Of a DNA stretch of 64,000 nucleotides, positions 7,396 to 15,624 are shown piece by piece. How positions within the stretch are numbered: the first letter of the stretch is position 1; each line of letters begins with the position of its first letter. A program made the translations under genes and the position numbers. The stretch spans positions 1-64,000 of the forward strand of contig NZ_FOEQ01000014.1 of the NCBI RefSeq assembly GCF_900110655.1. Direction: 5' to 3'. The notes under the pieces were generated by a model. It saw only the letters and a program-made list of their open reading frames with translations. It was not told where the DNA came from and searched no databases. Source of the DNA: Pseudomonas soli. Its GTDB lineage: Bacteria; Pseudomonadota; Gammaproteobacteria; Pseudomonadales; Pseudomonadaceae.

Positions 7396-9009
7396 CTATC
7401 GGCGCACGATCAGGTACAGGCCCGCTGCCAGCATCAACCACGCGGGCCAGGCGGCCGGGGCGCTGAGGCTGACCGCGCCGGCCGCCAGGGTGGCACCACC
7501 GCCGAGCAGGCCGGCACCGAGCAGGCGCAGCGCCCAGTTGTCGCCGGCGCGGCGTCGCTCGGGCAGTTGCGGGTCGTGCAGGTGCGGTTGCGACAGGCGC
7601 TCGAGCAGGTCGCGGGTCATGTCGGCCAGGTGCGGCAGTTGCTCGGCCTGGCTGTAGAGGTTGCCGATTACCGCCTTGGGGCTCATGCGCTCGCGCATCC
7701 AGCGTTCGAGGAAGGGCTTGGCGGTGCTCCACAGATCCAGGTCGGGGTAGAGCTGGCGACCCAGGCCTTCGATATTGAGCAGGGTCTTCTGCAGCAGCAC
7801 CAGTTGTGGCTGGACTTCCATGTTGAAGCGCCGGGCCGTCTGGAACAGGCGCATCAGCACCTGGCCGAAGGAGATATCCTTGAGCGGTTTTTCGAAGATC
7901 GGCTCGCACACCGTGCGGATCGCCGCTTCGAATTCGTTGACCTTGGTCTGCGCCGGTACCCAGCCCGAATCGATGTGCAGCTGGGCCACGCGGCGGTAGT
8001 CGCGCTTGAAGAAGGCGATCAGGTTGCGGGCCAGGTAGTCCTGGTCCTCGGCGGTGAGGCTGCCGACGATACCGCAGTCGATGGCGATGTATTGCGGGCT
8101 CCACGGCTTGACCGTGCTGACGAAGATGTTGCCCGGGTGCATGTCGGCATGGAAGAAGCTGTCGCGGAACACCTGGGTGAAGAACACCTCGACGCCGCGT
8201 TCGGCCAGCATCTTCATGTCGGTGCGCTGGTCGGCCAGCGTCGCCATGTCGGTGACCGGCACGCCGTAGATGCGCTCCATCACCAGCACCTTGGGCCGGC
8301 AGAAGTCCCAGTAGACCTGGGGCACGTACATCAGCTCGGAGCCTTCGAAGTTGCGCCGCAGCTGGCTGGCGTTGGCGGCCTCGCGCAGCAGGTCGAGCTC
8401 GTCGTAGATGGTCTTTTCGTAGTCGCCGACGATTTCCACCGGGTGCAGGCGACGGGCATCGGCCGAGGCGCGCTCGGCGGCCTTGGCGATCAGGAACAGC
8501 CAGGCCAGGTCCTGGGCGATGACCGGTTTCAGGCCCGGGCGCACCACCTTGACCACCACTTCCTCGCCGCTCTTCAGGCGGGCGGCGTGTACCTGGGCCA
8601 CCGAAGCCGAGGCCAGCGGCTCGACGTCGAAACGGCTGAACACCTCGCCCACCTTGGCGCCGAGCTGTGCTTCGATCAGCGCCACGGCGTGCTGCGGGTC
8701 GAACGGTGGCACGCGGTCCTGCAGCAGCATCAGCTCGTCGGCGATGTCGGTGGGCAGCAGGTCGCGGCGGGTGGAGAGCAACTGGCCGAACTTGATGAAG
8801 ATCGGCCCCAGGTCCTGCAGCGCCAGGCGCAGGCGTGCGCCGCGGCTCAGCTCCAGGGGCTTGCGCGGCAGCCAGCGCCAGGGCGTCAGCAGGCGCAGGC
8901 TGGCCAGCCACCAGGGCAGCAGGGGTTGTTCGAACAGCAGGTCATCGAGGCGGTAGCGGATCACGACGCGCTGGATGCGCAACAGACGGCGGACGGCGAG
9001 CAGCTTCAT
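7396..9009 (-). CDS. ubiB: Ubiquinone biosynthesis accessory ATPase/kinase-like protein UbiB
   Basis: A 537-residue member of the UbiB/ABC1/ADCK atypical kinase family, needed for aerobic ubiquinone synthesis and thought to use ATP to assist membrane extraction of lipid intermediates. The family KxGQ motif is at residues 73-76 (KFGQ), followed by the Ala-rich loop ASASVAQVHAA and the lysine-containing VVVKVVRPG; the catalytic region appears as HADMHPGNIF and AIDCGIVG. Two hydrophobic helices at the C-terminus (from about 495) anchor it in the membrane. Its start overlaps the ubiJ stop by 4 nt. Confidence 0.96.
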   Translation of the reverse strand: MKLLAVRRLLRIQRVVIRYRLDDLLFEQPLLPWWLASLRLLTPWRWLPRKPLELSRGARLRLALQDLGPIFIKFGQLLSTRRDLLPTDIADELMLLQDRVPPFDPQHAVALIEAQLGAKVGEVFSRFDVEPLASASVAQVHAARLKSGEEVVVKVVRPGLKPVIAQDLAWLFLIAKAAERASADARRLHPVEIVGDYEKTIYDELDLLREAANASQLRRNFEGSELMYVPQVYWDFCRPKVLVMERIYGVPVTDMATLADQRTDMKMLAERGVEVFFTQVFRDSFFHADMHPGNIFVSTVKPWSPQYIAIDCGIVGSLTAEDQDYLARNLIAFFKRDYRRVAQLHIDSGWVPAQTKVNEFEAAIRTVCEPIFEKPLKDISFGQVLMRLFQTARRFNMEVQPQLVLLQKTLLNIEGLGRQLYPDLDLWSTAKPFLERWMRERMSPKAVIGNLYSQAEQLPHLADMTRDLLERLSQPHLHDPQLPERRRAGDNWALRLLGAGLLGGGATLAAGAVSLSAPAAWPAWLMLAAGLYLIVRR

Positions 9010-9629
9010 GCGTTATCGCTGGTATCAAGAGTGTGGGCGAGGCGGCGCAGGCGTGCCTCGAGGCGTTCGATATCGACCTTCAGCGCATCGAGCTCGCTGA
9101 ATGCCGCTTCGGCTTCGCGTTTGCCGACCAGGGTACGCGATTCCTCCGCCAGGTACTCGGAGAGATTCTCGCCGAAGCGGGCCAGGCCCTGGCGGGTCCA
9201 GCGCGCACGCAAGCGCAGGTGGCCGGCGATCAGTGCGGTGGGGACCGGCCCCAGCCAACGCTGCAGTTCGTGTTCCCAGTCCAGTTCCAGGTCCTGCAGG
9301 ATGCCGAACAGGTCGAGCAGCACGGCGCTGTCGCCATGCAGCTCGACCTGGGGGCTGTGCAGCACCGCGGTCTTGTCTTTGGCCAATGCCAGCTGCGCCA
9401 GGCGCCCGGCGGGGGCGCGCAGGGTGCAGTCGACCTCGCTTTCCCAGTGGGCGGCGAGCATCAGGCCTTCCTCGTCGGGCAGCACGAACAGCTTCAGGGC
9501 CGGCTGCACGCAGTCGATCTCGATCACCTTGCCTTCCAGCGCCGCCAGGCGCGGGAGGGCGGTGCTGTCCAGGCGCAGGACACGGTTGAGCCCGTGCTCG
9601 ACGCTGGCGAGCAGGCCGGCCAGGAGCAT
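9006..9629 (-). CDS. ubiJ: Ubiquinone biosynthesis accessory factor UbiJ
   Basis: A 207-residue SCP2-domain protein. UbiJ binds polyprenyl lipid intermediates and organises the soluble Ubi complex. The N-terminal two thirds are SCP2-like and the C-terminus (VDIERLEARLRRLAHTL) is a predicted coiled coil, as in the family. It overlaps ubiE by 1 nt and ubiB by 4 nt, giving a tight ubiE-ubiJ-ubiB operon. Identification rests on family resemblance plus this conserved gene order. Confidence 0.92.
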   Translation of the reverse strand: MLLAGLLASVEHGLNRVLRLDSTALPRLAALEGKVIEIDCVQPALKLFVLPDEEGLMLAAHWESEVDCTLRAPAGRLAQLALAKDKTAVLHSPQVELHGDSAVLLDLFGILQDLELDWEHELQRWLGPVPTALIAGHLRLRARWTRQGLARFGENLSEYLAEESRTLVGKREAEAAFSELDALKVDIERLEARLRRLAHTLDTSDNA

Positions 9630-10399
9630 CAGGGCTTGATCCCCCGGTGCACGGCGACGATACCGCTGGTCATGTTGTGGTAGGTGACGCGGTCGAAGCC
9701 TGCCTCGACCATCATGCTCTTGAGCGTCTCCTGGTCGGGGTGCATGCGGATCGATTCGGCCAGGTAACGGTAGCTTTCCGAGTCGTTGGTGATGAGCTTG
9801 CCGGCCAGCGGCATGAAGGCGAACGAGTAGGCGTCGTAGGCCTTGGACATCAGCTTGTTGGTCGGCTTGGAGAATTCCAGGATCAACAGGCGGCCACCGG
9901 GCTTGAGCACGCGCAGCATGGAGCGGATGGCCGCATCCTTGTGCGTCACGTTGCGCAGGCCGAAGGCGATGGTCACGCAGTCGAAGTGGTTGTCCGGGAA
10001 CGGCAGCTTTTCAGCGTCGGCCTGGACGAACTCGATATTGCCCGACACGCCGCGGTCGAGCAGGCGGTCGCGGCCGACCTTGAGCATCGATTCGTTGATG
10101 TCGGCCAGCACCACCTGCCCGGTCGGGCCGACCAGGCGCGAGAACTTGGCGGCCAGGTCGCCCGTGCCACCGGCGATGTCCAGCACGCGGTTGCCGCTGC
10201 GCACCCCGGACAGCTCGATGGTGAAGCGCTTCCACAGGCGGTGCATGCCGCCGGACAGCACGTCGTTCATCAGGTCGTACTTGGCGGCCACCGAGTGGAA
10301 CACCTCGGCGACTTTCTTCGCCTTCTGGCTCTCGGGAACGTCCTGGTAGCCGAAGTGGGTGGTGGGTTCGGCGTGGTCGCCTTTGCGCTGGTCGGTCAT
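9629..10399 (-). CDS. ubiE: Demethylmenaquinone/2-methoxy-6-polyprenylbenzoquinol C-methyltransferase UbiE
   Basis: A 256-residue class I SAM methyltransferase for the C-methylation step of ubiquinone (and menaquinone) synthesis. It shows THFGYQDVPESQKAKKV near the N-terminus, motif I VLDIAGGTGDLA, and the UbiE signature AFGLRNVTHKD with a C-terminal MTSGIVAVHRG. It is first in the ubiE-ubiJ-ubiB operon and is divergent from the PHA regulator-like gene at 10525, sharing a 125-nt intergenic region. Confidence 0.97.
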   Translation of the reverse strand: MTDQRKGDHAEPTTHFGYQDVPESQKAKKVAEVFHSVAAKYDLMNDVLSGGMHRLWKRFTIELSGVRSGNRVLDIAGGTGDLAAKFSRLVGPTGQVVLADINESMLKVGRDRLLDRGVSGNIEFVQADAEKLPFPDNHFDCVTIAFGLRNVTHKDAAIRSMLRVLKPGGRLLILEFSKPTNKLMSKAYDAYSFAFMPLAGKLITNDSESYRYLAESIRMHPDQETLKSMMVEAGFDRVTYHNMTSGIVAVHRGIKP

Positions 10400-10524
10400 A
10401 TCGCTTCACCAGAAAAAAATTACGGCCATTCTAGGGGCTACGGGCGGATTTGTCTTGGCGGGGTGTGTCATGCAAAGGGGGCGGGCATAATGGCGATTAT
10501 GTATTCATATCCAGGATCACCCGC

Positions 10525-10800
10525 ATGACCCAGATCAGCGTCGAACGCAAACACACCCTCGGCCGTGAAGCCGCTCGCGCCAAGGCCGAGGCGCTGGTGG
10601 ACAAGCTGACCCGCGAATACGACCTCAAGGCCAGCTGGAACGGTGATCGCGTCGATGTGAAACGCAGCGGTGCCAACGGCAGTGTGCATATCGGTGAGGA
10701 CACCATCCGCGTCGAGCTCAAGCTGGGCATGATGCTGTCGATGATGAGCGGCACCATCAAGGGCGAGATCGAGCGGGCCCTGGACAAGGCGCTGGCCTGA
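10525..10800 (+). CDS. Polyhydroxyalkanoic acid system family protein (PHA_gran_rgn)
   Basis: A 91-residue protein of the family found beside PHA clusters in Pseudomonas. It begins MTQISVERKHTLGREAARAK and has the conserved LKLGMMLSMMSGTIKGEIER segment. Its molecular role is not established; it is small and soluble with mixed alpha/beta composition. An upstream in-frame extension was rejected because this start matches the family. It lies 199 nt before phaI on the same strand but is separated from it by REP DNA, so it may be transcribed separately. Confidence 0.88.
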   Translation: MTQISVERKHTLGREAARAKAEALVDKLTREYDLKASWNGDRVDVKRSGANGSVHIGEDTIRVELKLGMMLSMMSGTIKGEIERALDKALA

Positions 10801-10822
10801 GGTCACGGGTTCCTTGGTGTTT

Positions 10823-10873
10823 GTGGGAGCAGGCCTTGTGGAAGCAGGTATCGCGGGGCAAGCCCGCTCCCAC
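10823..10873. repeat. REP pair upstream of phaI
   Basis: A degenerate left unit with GTGGGAGC (10823-10830) faces a full REP (10849-10873, TATCGCGGGGCAAGCCCGCTCC then CAC). GTGGGAGC and GCTCCCAC form inverted arms, giving a hairpin between the PHA_gran_rgn gene and phaI. Confidence 0.75.
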
Positions 10874-10890
10874 GCAAACGCAAACGCTGC

Positions 10891-10920
10891 ATGACTCCAC
10901 CTTAGGGTGAGGATTCTAAT
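10891..10920 (+). promoter_or_regulatory. Possible phaI promoter
   Basis: ATGACT at 10891-10896 and TCTAAT at 10915-10920 are spaced 18 nt, a plausible but imperfect sigma70-type pair about 80 nt before phaI. A TTCTAAT element also occurs upstream of phaC1 in the orientation of that gene (17604-17610, minus strand), so it could instead belong to a shared PhaD operator. Confidence 0.35.
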
Positions 10921-10999
10921 TTTTCCGCCTACCTTCACGCTCAAGCCCTACCACCCCGGGCAGTTCCTCCCTCCCTTAAATGAGCATGAGGTGCAGAGC

Positions 11000-11422
11000 A
11001 TGGCCAAAGTGAATCTCAAGCAGAAAGACGACGCCCAAGGCAGCACGCTGGGCGAGGTGCGCGGCTACGCCCGCAAGATCTGGCTGGCGGGCATCGGTGC
11101 CTACGCCCGTGTCGGTCAGGAAGGCTCCGACTACTTCAAGGAGTTGGTAAAAGCCGGCGAAGGCGTCGAGAAGCGCGGCAAGAAACGCCTCGACAAGGCT
11201 GTCGAAGCCGCCAATACCCAGATCGACGAAGCCACCCAGGAAGTCACCCGCGTGCCCGGCCGGGTCGAGGCGCAGCTGGACAAAATCGAACGCGCCTTCG
11301 ACGCCCGTGTCGGTCGCGCCTTGAATCGCCTCGGCATTCCGTCTAAACATGACGTTGAGGCGTTGTCCATCAAGCTTGAACAGCTGCACGAGCTGCTCGA
11401 GCGCGTCGCGCACAAACCATAA
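11000..11422 (+). CDS. phaI: PHA granule-associated phasin PhaI
   Basis: A 140-residue phasin that coats the surface of medium-chain-length PHA granules. It shares with PhaF the N-terminal module GYARKIWLAGIGAYARVGQEG and the later FDARVGRALNRLGIPSKHDVE, followed by a short leucine-zipper-like end (LSIKLEQLHELLERV) suited to oligomerisation. The start at 11000 is preceded by GAGG; the upstream open frame is not supported. phaI is followed 10 nt later by phaF, and the pair faces phaD. Confidence 0.95.
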   Translation: MAKVNLKQKDDAQGSTLGEVRGYARKIWLAGIGAYARVGQEGSDYFKELVKAGEGVEKRGKKRLDKAVEAANTQIDEATQEVTRVPGRVEAQLDKIERAFDARVGRALNRLGIPSKHDVEALSIKLEQLHELLERVAHKP

Positions 11423-11432
11423 GGAGAGCAGG

Positions 11433-12200
11433 ATGGCTGGCAAGAAGAACACCGAGAAAGAAGGCAGCTCCTGGATCGGCGGAATCGAGAAGTACTCCCG
11501 CAAGATCTGGTTGGCTGGCCTGGGTATCTACTCCAAGGTCGACCAGGACGGTCCGAAGCTGTTCGATTCGCTGGTGAAGGACGGCGAGAAGGCCGAGAAG
11601 CAGGCGAAGAAAACCGCCGAAGACGTGGCTGAAAGCGCCAAGTCGTCGACCAATTCGCGAGTGTCGGGCGTGAAGGATCGTGCGCTGGGCAAGTGGAGCG
11701 AGCTGGAGGAAGCCTTCGACAAGCGCCTGAACAGCGCCATCTCGCGCCTGGGCGTGCCCAGCCGCAATGAGATCAAGGCCCTGCACCAGCAGGTCGATTC
11801 GCTGACCAAGCAGATCGAGAAACTGACCGGTGCCTCGGTCACCCCAATTTCCAAGACCAGCGCCAGCAAGACGGCCGCCAAACCGTTGGCCAAGGCAGCA
11901 GCCAAGCCAGCAGCCAAGACCGCTGCAGCAAAACCTGCGGCGAAACCTGCGGCGAAACCTGCGGCGAAAACCGCCGCCGCGAAGCCGGCTGCCAAGGCCG
12001 CGGTCAAGCCTGTTGCGGCAAGACCTGCAGCAAAACCTGCTGCGGCGAAGAAGCCGGCCGTGAAGAAAGCGACGCCAGCCAAGCCTGTCGCCGCCAAGCC
12101 GGCTGCACCGGCGCCTGCTGCCACCGCTGCCCCGGCACCGAGCGCGGCGCCGGCTGGCAACACGCCGTCGGCACCGGTGAGCACAGGCTCCCAGGCCTGA
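11433..12200 (+). CDS. phaF: PHA granule and nucleoid-associated phasin PhaF
   Basis: A 255-residue two-domain phasin. Residues 1-135 are a PhaI-like granule-binding module (KYSRKIWLAGLGIYSKVDQDG) with a coiled-coil end (LHQQVDSLTKQIEKL). Residues from about 145 are a histone H1-like tail of AAKP/AAKPA repeats that binds DNA and, in P. putida, helps partition granules at division. The DNA of the tail contains three perfect 12-bp repeats at 11931-11966. An AGGAG ribosome binding site precedes the ATG. It is co-directional with phaI and converges on phaD. Confidence 0.96.
   Translation: MAGKKNTEKEGSSWIGGIEKYSRKIWLAGLGIYSKVDQDGPKLFDSLVKDGEKAEKQAKKTAEDVAESAKSSTNSRVSGVKDRALGKWSELEEAFDKRLNSAISRLGVPSRNEIKALHQQVDSLTKQIEKLTGASVTPISKTSASKTAAKPLAKAAAKPAAKTAAAKPAAKPAAKPAAKTAAAKPAAKAAVKPVAARPAAKPAAAKKPAVKKATPAKPVAAKPAAPAPAATAAPAPSAAPAGNTPSAPVSTGSQA
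11931..11966. repeat. Three perfect 12-bp repeats inside phaF
   Basis: AAACCTGCGGCG occurs three times in tandem, encoding KPAA units of the DNA-binding tail. Degenerate copies continue on both sides. The number of copies is likely to vary between strains. Confidence 0.95.
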
Positions 12201-12214
12201 CATCGCGTCGCACG

Positions 12215-12276
12215 GATCGCGGGGCAAGCCCGCTCTCACGAAGCCAAGCACTCGTGGGGCGAACTTGCCCCGCGAG
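12215..12276. repeat. Inverted REP pair in the phaF-phaD junction
   Basis: GATCGCGGGGCAAGCCCGCT (from 12215) faces a degenerate unit ending CTTGCCCCGCGAG (to 12276). The pair fills the 80-nt gap between the convergent phaF and phaD genes and could act as a two-way transcription barrier. Confidence 0.8.
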
Positions 12277-12280
12277 TGCT

Positions 12281-12895
12281 TCAGCCTTCCAGATAACGCA
12301 TTGCCAGCTGCTCCGCCGCCATCCGCGCCGGGGGCTGCAGGTGCGGCGCTACCAGCATCATCACCTGGTACACCACCACGCCGACATCGCCCTCGCGGCC
12401 AAGCACGCGCTGATAATCAAGCGAGCACATCAGGGTCAGGGTGATCTGTTCCACCAATTGCCCCAGTGCCTGGGTCTCGCTGGTCACCTGGCCTTGGCCC
12501 TTGAGACTGGCCAGCAGCGCGGCCAAGGTGCGCTTGAGGGCGTTGATCAGGCTGCGCATGCCCCGCGCCAGCTTGGGCAGGCGCCCGGTCAGGTTGGACA
12601 GGTCCTGGAACAGGAAACGGTACTGGGCCATGCGTTCGACGATCAGGTGCAGGAACAGCCAGTAGTCCTCGGCATCCAGGCGTACGTCCAGCGGCGGGTC
12701 GAGCAGTGGCATCAATTGCTCTTCGAAACGCTCGAACAGGCCGATCACCAACGGCTCCTTGCCGTGGAAGTGGTAGTAGAGGTTGCCAGGGCTGATCCCC
12801 AGTTCGTTGGCGATCTCCAGGGTCGAGACGTTCGGTTCGCCCTGGCGGTTGAACAGCTGCAAGGCACATTCGAGGATTCGGTCGCGGGTCTTCAT
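12281..12895 (-). CDS. phaD: TetR-family transcriptional regulator PhaD
   Basis: A 204-residue TetR-like protein with an N-terminal helix-turn-helix (TRDRILECALQLFNRQGEPN through ELGISPGNLYYHFHGKE) and a helical effector domain. In P. putida, PhaD is an activator of both the phaC1 and phaI promoters and is thought to sense an acyl-CoA-type intermediate. It starts 4 nt after the phaC2 stop as the last gene of phaC1-phaZ-phaC2-phaD. Identity rests on family and position. Confidence 0.95.
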   Translation of the reverse strand: MKTRDRILECALQLFNRQGEPNVSTLEIANELGISPGNLYYHFHGKEPLVIGLFERFEEQLMPLLDPPLDVRLDAEDYWLFLHLIVERMAQYRFLFQDLSNLTGRLPKLARGMRSLINALKRTLAALLASLKGQGQVTSETQALGQLVEQITLTLMCSLDYQRVLGREGDVGVVVYQVMMLVAPHLQPPARMAAEQLAMRYLEG

Positions 12896-12899
12896 CCGG

Positions 12900-14582
12900 T
12901 CAGCGTGCCAGTACGTAGCTGCCGGGCGCGGGGCCCAGCGGTGGATAAGTGGCGTTGCCCAGCTCGTCGCGTGGCGTCCTGGGCGTGCCGGAGCGCTGCT
13001 CTATCCATTCCAGCCACAGGGGCCACCAGCTGCCGTCTCGGCGCTGGGCGTCGTGGAACCAGGCCCGCGGGTCGCTGGAGAGCTTGGGGTTTTCCAGGTA
13101 GTAGGCCTTGGGGTTGCCGGGCGGGTTGATGATGCTCTGGATATGGCCGCTGTTGGCCAGGATGAAGCGCCGCTCGCCGCCGAGCAGCAGGGCCGAGCGG
13201 TACACCGCGTCCCAAGGGGTGATGTGGTCGTTGCTGCCGGCCACGGTAAAGCTGTCCAGTCCGACCTGCGAGAGGTCGATCGGAGTGCCGCACACCTCCA
13301 GGCCTTCGGGGAAGGTCAGCGGGTTGAGCTTGAAGAAATCCAGCAGGTCGCCGTGCAGCGCGGCCGGCAGGCGCGTGCTGTCGGCGTTCCAGTATAGGAT
13401 GTCGAAGGCCGGCGGCGTCTTGCCCATCAGGTAGTTGTTGACCCAGTAGTTCCAGATCAGGTCGTTGGGGCGCATCCAGGCGAAGATCCGTGCCACCTCG
13501 CCGCCGTCCAGCACGCCGCGCTGGTAGGAGCGGCGCTTGGCCGCCTCGATGGTCTGCTCGTCGGCGAACAGGCTGGCGGGGCTGTCGAACTGGCTGTCGA
13601 GCAGGCTCACCAGGTAGGTGGCACTGCGCACCTTGCGCAGCTGCTTCTTCGCCTGCAGGTGGCCCTGCAGCGCGGCCATGGTCAGGCCGCCGGCACAGGC
13701 GCCCATCAGGTTGGGGTCGCGGCTGCCGCTGATGCTTCGACAAGCGTTGAGCGCCTCCTCCAGGGCCTGTACATAGCTGGACAGGCCCCACTCGCGGTGG
13801 CGTGGGTCGGGGTTGCGCCAGCTGACCATGAATACCTGCAGGCCCTGCTTGAGCATGTACTGGACGAAGCTGTTGGTCGGGCCCAAGTCGAAGATATAGA
13901 ACTTGTTGATCTGTGGTGGCACCACCAACAGAGGTCGGGCGTACTGTTTCTCGCTCATGGGCTTGTACTGGATCAGCTCCAGCAGCTCGTTGCGAAACAC
14001 CACTGCGCCCGGTGTGGCGGCCAGGTTGCCGCCAACCTCGAAGGCCCGTTCGTCCACCTGCCGTGGCAGGCCGTCGTTGTGGCGCAGGTCGTCGAGCAGG
14101 TGGCTGACACCGCGCAGAAGGCTCAGGCCGCCGGTGTTGAACAGTTCCTTGACCGCTAGCGGGTTGAGCAGCGAGTTGCTAGGGGCGAAGGCGTCGCTGA
14201 CCAGGTTGAACAGGAACTGCGCCCGGGCCCGATCGTCGTCGGCCAGGCTGCTTTCCTCGATCCACAGGCGCGTCTGCTTCTGCCAGGCAAGGTAGGCCTG
14301 CAGGCCGCGGCGGTAGAACGGGTTCTGGCTCCAGGTCGGGTCGCTGAAGCGGGTGTCCCGTGGGTGGGGCTGGTAGGGGCTGTCGCCGATCAGCACGCGT
14401 CCCAGCTGGCCGCCGAGGGTCAGCAGGTGATGCGCGGTGTGTAGCGGATTGCGCAGGCCGATCCGGCTGACCTGGCGCAGGGTCGAGAACAGGTCGCGAC
14501 CGCGCAGTCCGGTGATGGCGTTCTGCACGTTCATGCTCGTGGCGGGGACCGGTGTCGATCCTCTGGCCGGTTTGTCCTTCAT
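12900..14582 (-). CDS. phaC2: Medium-chain-length PHA synthase PhaC2
   Basis: A 560-residue class II PHA synthase, which polymerises (R)-3-hydroxyacyl-CoA into PHA on granules. The lipase-like box is LMGACAGGL with the nucleophile Cys296; the acid/base region is VAGSNDHITPW and the histidine motif is NSGHIQSIINPPGN. Length equals the usual 560. It is a paralogue of PhaC1 (15625-17304) lying downstream of phaZ after a 126-nt gap, and is followed by phaD after 4 nt. Confidence 0.97.
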   Translation of the reverse strand: MKDKPARGSTPVPATSMNVQNAITGLRGRDLFSTLRQVSRIGLRNPLHTAHHLLTLGGQLGRVLIGDSPYQPHPRDTRFSDPTWSQNPFYRRGLQAYLAWQKQTRLWIEESSLADDDRARAQFLFNLVSDAFAPSNSLLNPLAVKELFNTGGLSLLRGVSHLLDDLRHNDGLPRQVDERAFEVGGNLAATPGAVVFRNELLELIQYKPMSEKQYARPLLVVPPQINKFYIFDLGPTNSFVQYMLKQGLQVFMVSWRNPDPRHREWGLSSYVQALEEALNACRSISGSRDPNLMGACAGGLTMAALQGHLQAKKQLRKVRSATYLVSLLDSQFDSPASLFADEQTIEAAKRRSYQRGVLDGGEVARIFAWMRPNDLIWNYWVNNYLMGKTPPAFDILYWNADSTRLPAALHGDLLDFFKLNPLTFPEGLEVCGTPIDLSQVGLDSFTVAGSNDHITPWDAVYRSALLLGGERRFILANSGHIQSIINPPGNPKAYYLENPKLSSDPRAWFHDAQRRDGSWWPLWLEWIEQRSGTPRTPRDELGNATYPPLGPAPGSYVLAR

Positions 14583-14708
14583 GCCAACACTCCTTCGTCA
14601 GATCCATTTCCGCGTTGGCCTTGGCGCGGGTAAAGCACCTCCTGCAGGCTCGCATCACCTGCCTGGGAGTGCCCGCAAAGGCCCGTGCTGACGCAATAAA
14701 AAGCCTTC

Positions 14709-15560
14709 CTACCCCCGTGCCGCTGGCCGAGGGTGCATGACCGCACGTTGGCGTTCTTGCTCGAGGAATTTCATGATGATCGGGGCGACGGCCTCGGCCC
14801 GGGTGATCAGGAACAGGTGGCCATCATCGATTATGTGTAGCTGGGCATTGGGAATCCGCCAGGCCAGCAGGCGCATGTTGATCAGCGGGATCAGCGGATC
14901 GTCGTCGCCGGCCAGCACCAGGGTGGGCTGGTGGATCTTGTGCAGCCAGTGGATGCTGGTCCAGCCGAGCCCGGCGAACAGCTGCCAGTAGTAGCCCAGC
15001 TTGCCGCCCGAACGAACCTTCGAGGCATGGTGCATGGCCAGGTCCGGATCCCGGCGAAAGCCGCCGCCATAGATCAGCGGCGCGATGCGGATGACATGGG
15101 AGGGCTGCACGTAGCGCCGTGGGCTGGCCATCATCCACAACACCTTGGGCTTGCCCGGTACCATCACCGCGCCGGCGGCGGTGGCGGCCAGCACCAGTTT
15201 CTTGCAGCGTTCGGGGTAGTCGTGGGCGAACTGCTGGGCCAGGGCGCCGCCCCAGGACACGCCGATGACGTTGACCTGGCCGTAGTCCAGGTAGTCGAGC
15301 ATGCGCGCGGTCAGCTTGGCCAGGCCGGGAAAACGGTAGGGGTGACGGGGCGTGGACGAGCCGCCCACCCCGGGCACGTCGAAGGCGATGACCTCCAGGT
15401 CCGGGTCCAGGGCCTCAATGAATGGAAAAACCAGCTCGAGGTTGGCGCCGATGCCGTTGAAGATCAGCAGCGGCGTCAGGTGAGGCTTGCCCGGGCGGAC
15501 CGCAGTGCGGATGGACTGGTCGTCCAGCTCGACGGTCCTGAAGATATACGGTTGCGGCAT
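14709..15560 (-). CDS. phaZ: Intracellular PHA depolymerase PhaZ
   Basis: A 283-residue alpha/beta hydrolase that releases 3-hydroxyalkanoate monomers from mcl-PHA granules. Ser102 lies in GVSWGG, Asp221 in AGDDDPLIP, and His248 in IIDDGHLF, the triad positions known for P. putida PhaZ. A GTG-led frame extends 55 codons upstream into phaC1, but MPQPYIFRTVE at 15560 is the family start. It sits between the two synthase genes, the usual arrangement that couples synthesis and turnover. Confidence 0.97.
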   Translation of the reverse strand: MPQPYIFRTVELDDQSIRTAVRPGKPHLTPLLIFNGIGANLELVFPFIEALDPDLEVIAFDVPGVGGSSTPRHPYRFPGLAKLTARMLDYLDYGQVNVIGVSWGGALAQQFAHDYPERCKKLVLAATAAGAVMVPGKPKVLWMMASPRRYVQPSHVIRIAPLIYGGGFRRDPDLAMHHASKVRSGGKLGYYWQLFAGLGWTSIHWLHKIHQPTLVLAGDDDPLIPLINMRLLAWRIPNAQLHIIDDGHLFLITRAEAVAPIIMKFLEQERQRAVMHPRPAARG

Positions 15561-15624
15561 GCGCGTGACTCTGTGGTGAAAGTAGCGCCGCGCTGCGCCA
15601 CCAGGCGCACCACGGCGGTTCGGC

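Noticed and set aside
7567..9639. A 690-codon plus-strand open frame over ubiB and ubiJ
   Set aside because: Antisense shadow of strongly conserved genes; composition is the typical Gln/Ala/His-rich GC artefact.
11875..12065. Regular repeats in phaF as a possible CRISPR array
   Set aside because: They are in-frame codons of the AAKP tail with no spacers; no cas genes nearby.
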